NCBI RefSeq assembly: GCF_010614805.1
Contig: NZ_JAAFZC010000001.1
Location: 1,218,001-1,282,000, forward strand
DNA length: 64,000 nucleotides
Direction of reading: 5' to 3'
Source of the DNA: Pseudooceanicola aestuarii
GTDB lineage: Bacteria > Pseudomonadota > Alphaproteobacteria > Rhodobacterales > Rhodobacteraceae
The notes beneath the pieces were generated by a model. The model searched no databases. It had not been told where the DNA came from and saw only the letters and a list, made by a program, of their open reading frames with translations. Shown piece after piece: positions 61,354 through 64,000 of this stretch; position 1 is the first letter of the stretch; each line of letters starts with the position of its first letter. The position numbers and the translations under genes were made by a program.

Positions 61354-62916
61354 TTACTGAAGCGGGATCGGGTTGCCGTTCACCGTCAGATCGCCGCCCG
61401 GACCCATGACGATATGGGCCTTCAGGTCGTCGGGACCGTCAGCCGGTTCGCCCAGCTGGGTGATCATGCCCGAGAACATCATGACCTGCGGCATCGGCAG
61501 CAGACCCATGTTGCCCAGGTTGGACAGCAGACCATTCACCCCGGTCAGTCGCAGATCGGCGGTGCCGAACGCGTTGGGGAAGGGGCCAAAGGGGCTGGGC
61601 GCGGCATTGTCCACGGTCAGATCGGCGGTGCCTGCGATGCGGGCACCGGCGGCCTCCAGCAGCAGTTCGTCGATCTTCAGGGCGTCGACCTCGCCCGGGG
61701 CACCGCCGGTTTCACCCAATTGTGCCATCTGCGTTTCGTCCACGAGATCGACAAAGAGACGGCCCAGACCGCTGATTGCCAGTTTCAGGGTCACCGGGTC
61801 ATGCGGCAGGCTGCCCTGCGGGTCGATCCCGGCCCACAGCATATCGGGCACGGCCACATCGGCCAGCGTGATGGAGGTGCCGAATTCCGTCGCATCGTCA
61901 GAGGCCAGCAGCGGCAGCGTCAGGCCGAAATGCGCCTCGCCCGCCGTGGTTTCGACGGGGAAGGGCAGGTCGCTGCCCTGAACCGCGATCGTCAGATCGG
62001 TGGAGGTGGTGCCGTATTCGATCCCGGTGTCGCCCATGCTGCCCGCAAAGGTGCCGCCCTGACTGGTGGAGCGGAAGCCAAAGCTTTCGGCGTCCTGCGT
62101 TTCGGTCGCGTCCTGTTCAAACCGCATTTCGGTACGGCCGGTGCCAAAATCCATCGACATGCCCATGGCATAGCCGCCGCGCAGCGCAACGGCCATGTCG
62201 GTGACATCCAGCCCGGTGGGCAGGGTCATATCGCCGTCCAGTGTCAGGTCCGTCATCTCGCCCTGAAGGTTCAGAATGCCGGGGCTGTCGCTGTCGGTTT
62301 CCCGCGCGTCGATATCCACCAGATAGCCCAGCATCGCGGCAGTCATGTCCTGCGTGATGGAATAGCCGCCATCGACCAGGATGGTGGAGGTGCCTTCCAT
62401 CCCTTCCATCCGGGCGGAAATCTCGCCGGGCACCTGTTCGGTGCCGTCGGAATCGACGAATTCCAGCAGCCGCATGGCAAAACTGTCGGCGACAAAGCTG
62501 GTGTCGACCGCGTCGGGGGTGCCGCCGATGATCATTTCGAAGCCGGTGGTGGAATATTCGCCGTTGAGGGTGAAATCTTCCTGCGCTTTGCCCGAGACCG
62601 AGAACGGGACAGTGCCGGGCAGGGTCAGGCGGGTGGTGCCGTCGCCCATGTCCGTGAGGATCAGGCCGCCCATGTTCATGGAGATCGTCCCGGCGTTGCC
62701 GTCGATATCCGGCAGATCCATCGACATGGTCAGGTTCTCGACCCGCAGGACGGACCCTTCGTCAGAGGTGTCGGCGGTGATCTCGTAACCGAAGGCGGAA
62801 AGGTATTCCTGGTAAAAGGCCCAGCTGTCCGCCGGGGACATTTCGGCCTGGGCGGGCGCGGCCAGCGCGACCTGCCCGGCGGCCAGGGCGGTCAGGGTCA
62901 AAAGGCGATAGGTCAT
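61354..62916 (-). CDS. Secreted DUF2125-family protein
   Basis: A 520-residue exported protein. Its signal peptide covers 1-24 (cleavage after Ala-Gln-Ala). The mature chain is very acidic, rich in Asp/Thr/Gly, and made of repeated beta strands (LTMSMDLPDIDG and GLILTDMGDGTTRLTL), as in DUF2125, with no known activity. It was likely selected for periplasm or outer membrane. GGGAGACCC precedes the ATG at 62916. It is transcribed alone and ends at a terminator. Confidence 0.82.
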   Translation of the reverse strand: MTYRLLTLTALAAGQVALAAPAQAEMSPADSWAFYQEYLSAFGYEITADTSDEGSVLRVENLTMSMDLPDIDGNAGTISMNMGGLILTDMGDGTTRLTLPGTVPFSVSGKAQEDFTLNGEYSTTGFEMIIGGTPDAVDTSFVADSFAMRLLEFVDSDGTEQVPGEISARMEGMEGTSTILVDGGYSITQDMTAAMLGYLVDIDARETDSDSPGILNLQGEMTDLTLDGDMTLPTGLDVTDMAVALRGGYAMGMSMDFGTGRTEMRFEQDATETQDAESFGFRSTSQGGTFAGSMGDTGIEYGTTSTDLTIAVQGSDLPFPVETTAGEAHFGLTLPLLASDDATEFGTSITLADVAVPDMLWAGIDPQGSLPHDPVTLKLAISGLGRLFVDLVDETQMAQLGETGGAPGEVDALKIDELLLEAAGARIAGTADLTVDNAAPSPFGPFPNAFGTADLRLTGVNGLLSNLGNMGLLPMPQVMMFSGMITQLGEPADGPDDLKAHIVMGPGGDLTVNGNPIPLQ

Positions 62917-63076
62917 CAAACGGGTCTCCCGGATCAAAGCTCGCGCGGAGTTTCGGCGCTGTCGCGGACACGGTCAACCCGCCGGTCGGCAATCTCGGGC
63001 TGGACCGGCCCGGTGACGGCGATTACTCCTTGGGTCGGGGTCCACAGCAGGGCCGCGCATCGAATTGGAGGCCAAA

Positions 63077-63832
63077 ATGACCGATCTTGCCGGAAAAACC
63101 GCCATAATCACGGGAGCGAGCCGCGGCATCGGGGCCTCGGCCGCGCGGATCTTTGCCGATGCGGGCGCAAATGTCGCCCTGTTGGCCCGGTCCGAGGACG
63201 AAATCGCCCAGCTGGCCGGAGAAATCGGCAAGCAGGCGGTGGCGATCCCCTGCGACGTCTCCCGGTTCTGGGAGGTCGAGGCGGCGGTCAAGGCCACGGT
63301 GAAGACATTTGGCGGGCTGGACATTCTGGTCAACAACGCCGCCATCCTGAAGCCCATCGCCCATCTGGCGGATGCCGATCCCGAGGCCTGGAATCACCTG
63401 ATCGACATCAACGTGAAGGGCGTCTTTCACGGAATGCGCGCGGCCATGCCGGTGATGCAGGCCGCCGGCGGCGGGACGATCCTGAACATCAGCTCGGGGG
63501 CGGCGCATTCCCCGCTGGAAGGCTGGTCGGCCTATTGCACCTCCAAGGCGGCAGTGGCGATGCTGACCCAGATGGGCGCGCATGAGGGTCAGGCGCAGGG
63601 GCTGCGGGTCATGGGCCTGTCGCCGGGCACCGTCGCCACCCAGATGCAGCGCGACATCAAGGCCAGCGGCATGAACCCGGTCAGCGAACTGGAATGGGAG
63701 GACCACGTGCCCGCCGACTGGCCGGCCCGCGCGCTGCTTTGGATGTGCGGGTCGGATGCGGACGATTACCTGGGCCAGGAGGTGCGCCTGCGGGAACCGG
63801 AAATCCGCGCCCGCGCCGGCCTGACCGAATGA
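63077..63832 (+). CDS. Short-chain dehydrogenase/reductase
   Basis: A 251-residue classical SDR. The cofactor motif is TGASRGIG at about 14-21, NNAAILK near 86, the catalytic Ser in ISSGAAHS and YxxxK in AYCTSKAAV. It is probably a fatty-acyl or beta-hydroxy reductase or sugar/alcohol dehydrogenase; the substrate is open. TTGGAGGCC precedes ATG 63077. The stop overlaps the next gene by four bases, linking it with an enoyl-CoA hydratase. Confidence 0.92.
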   Translation: MTDLAGKTAIITGASRGIGASAARIFADAGANVALLARSEDEIAQLAGEIGKQAVAIPCDVSRFWEVEAAVKATVKTFGGLDILVNNAAILKPIAHLADADPEAWNHLIDINVKGVFHGMRAAMPVMQAAGGGTILNISSGAAHSPLEGWSAYCTSKAAVAMLTQMGAHEGQAQGLRVMGLSPGTVATQMQRDIKASGMNPVSELEWEDHVPADWPARALLWMCGSDADDYLGQEVRLREPEIRARAGLTE

Positions 63833-64000
63833 TCCGCAGCACGGATCAGGGCGGCGGGCTGTGGCGGGTCACCATCGACCGACCGGAGAAGGCCAATTCC
63901 CTGACCGCCGAGATGCTGGAGACCCTGGCCGACACGTTCGAGGGGCTGGTGGAGGCCCGTGCCGTGGTGCTGACGGGCACCGGGCGCGTGTTCAGCGCCG
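63829..64000 (+). CDS. Enoyl-CoA hydratase/isomerase family protein (cut by window edge)
   Basis: The first 57 codons are present: a start overlapping the SDR stop (ATGA), then VTIDRPEKANSLTAEML and AVVLTGTGRVFSA, the crotonase-family N-terminus whose last residues begin the oxyanion-hole loop. The rest lies beyond the window. It is coupled to the SDR gene and suggests acyl-CoA degradation. Confidence 0.85.
   Translation, partial: MIRSTDQGGGLWRVTIDRPEKANSLTAEMLETLADTFEGLVEARAVVLTGTGRVFSA

Noticed and set aside
1..64000. CRISPR array, tRNA, rRNA, insertion sequence or prophage
   Set aside because: No regularly spaced repeats, no cloverleaf or rRNA sequence, no transposase, integrase or phage gene was recognised.

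Overview
The window is GC-rich chromosomal DNA of an alphaproteobacterium, most likely of the Rhodobacterales (Rhodobacteraceae/Roseobacter-type). This is inferred from the high GC content, the petP/petR-like MarR and response-regulator pair next to ilvE, a MarR/ArsR/Mur-style regulatory repertoire, a candidate serC-type leader RNA, and many polyamine-type ABC transporters. No 16S rRNA or other marker is present, so this is inference. I found no rRNA, tRNA, insertion sequence, prophage, CRISPR array or plasmid function; the region reads as ordinary, densely packed core and accessory chromosome.

Layout. 1-3.1 kb: a HupE/UreJ nickel-type permease, an EamA/DMT exporter and a DAO-family oxidase. 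1.8-8.7 kb: a polyamine module, with potF-potG-potH-potI and the PuuB-like oxidase on the minus strand and a divergent class III aminotransferase (SpuC-like). 8.8-17.1 kb: a second amine-compound module. It has an M20 deacylase overlapping an ectoine-hydrolase-like M24 enzyme on the minus strand. Facing away from them is a five-gene ABC operon (ATPase, binding protein, DUF1330 protein, two structurally unusual permeases). I regard this as the most likely under-described system here. 17.2-24.7 kb: ilvE, petP-petR, an HDAC-family amidohydrolase, a phosphotransferase-fold protein, and the isoprenoid precursor operon xseB-ispA-dxs.

24.7-38.8 kb: exoD, an NAD-binding epimerase-like protein, amn (AMP nucleosidase), an HU gene, a DMT transporter, ccdA plus a thioredoxin-like protein, an AEC carrier, aroC, a clear TPP riboswitch driving thiB-thiP-thiQ, a SulP transporter, and a shortened DgoK-like protein. 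38.8-42.7 kb: a sitABCD-type Mn/Zn/Fe ABC operon preceded by three Mur/Fur-like palindromes. 43-46.3 kb: deoC with a tandem double-domain aldehyde dehydrogenase. 46.5-47.7 kb: an arsR-led operon (ArsR, SRPBCC, YciI) with two TTAATTAA-core sites.

47.7-51.7 kb: the phosphorylated serine pathway, with serB divergent from serC-serA and a candidate structured serC leader. 51.8-55.9 kb: a small four-helix membrane protein, a metallophosphatase, a membrane protein with pentapeptide-like repeats, and a thiolase. 56-58.9 kb: a small membrane protein, a fused allantoinase (PuuE)/OHCU decarboxylase, a rhodanese, and a two-helix membrane protein. 59-62.9 kb: a CysQ-like phosphatase overlapping a TldE/PmbA-like protein, and a secreted DUF2125 protein. 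63-64 kb: a short-chain dehydrogenase and the start of an enoyl-CoA hydratase cut by the window edge.

The physiological theme is import and breakdown of nitrogenous small molecules (polyamines, possibly ectoine-like compounds, purine ureides, deoxynucleosides) together with core biosynthesis (isoprenoids, serine, chorismate, branched-chain amino acids) and thiamine and metal acquisition. Protein family calls come from reading motifs in the translated sequence. Substrates of transporters and amidohydrolases are inferences.
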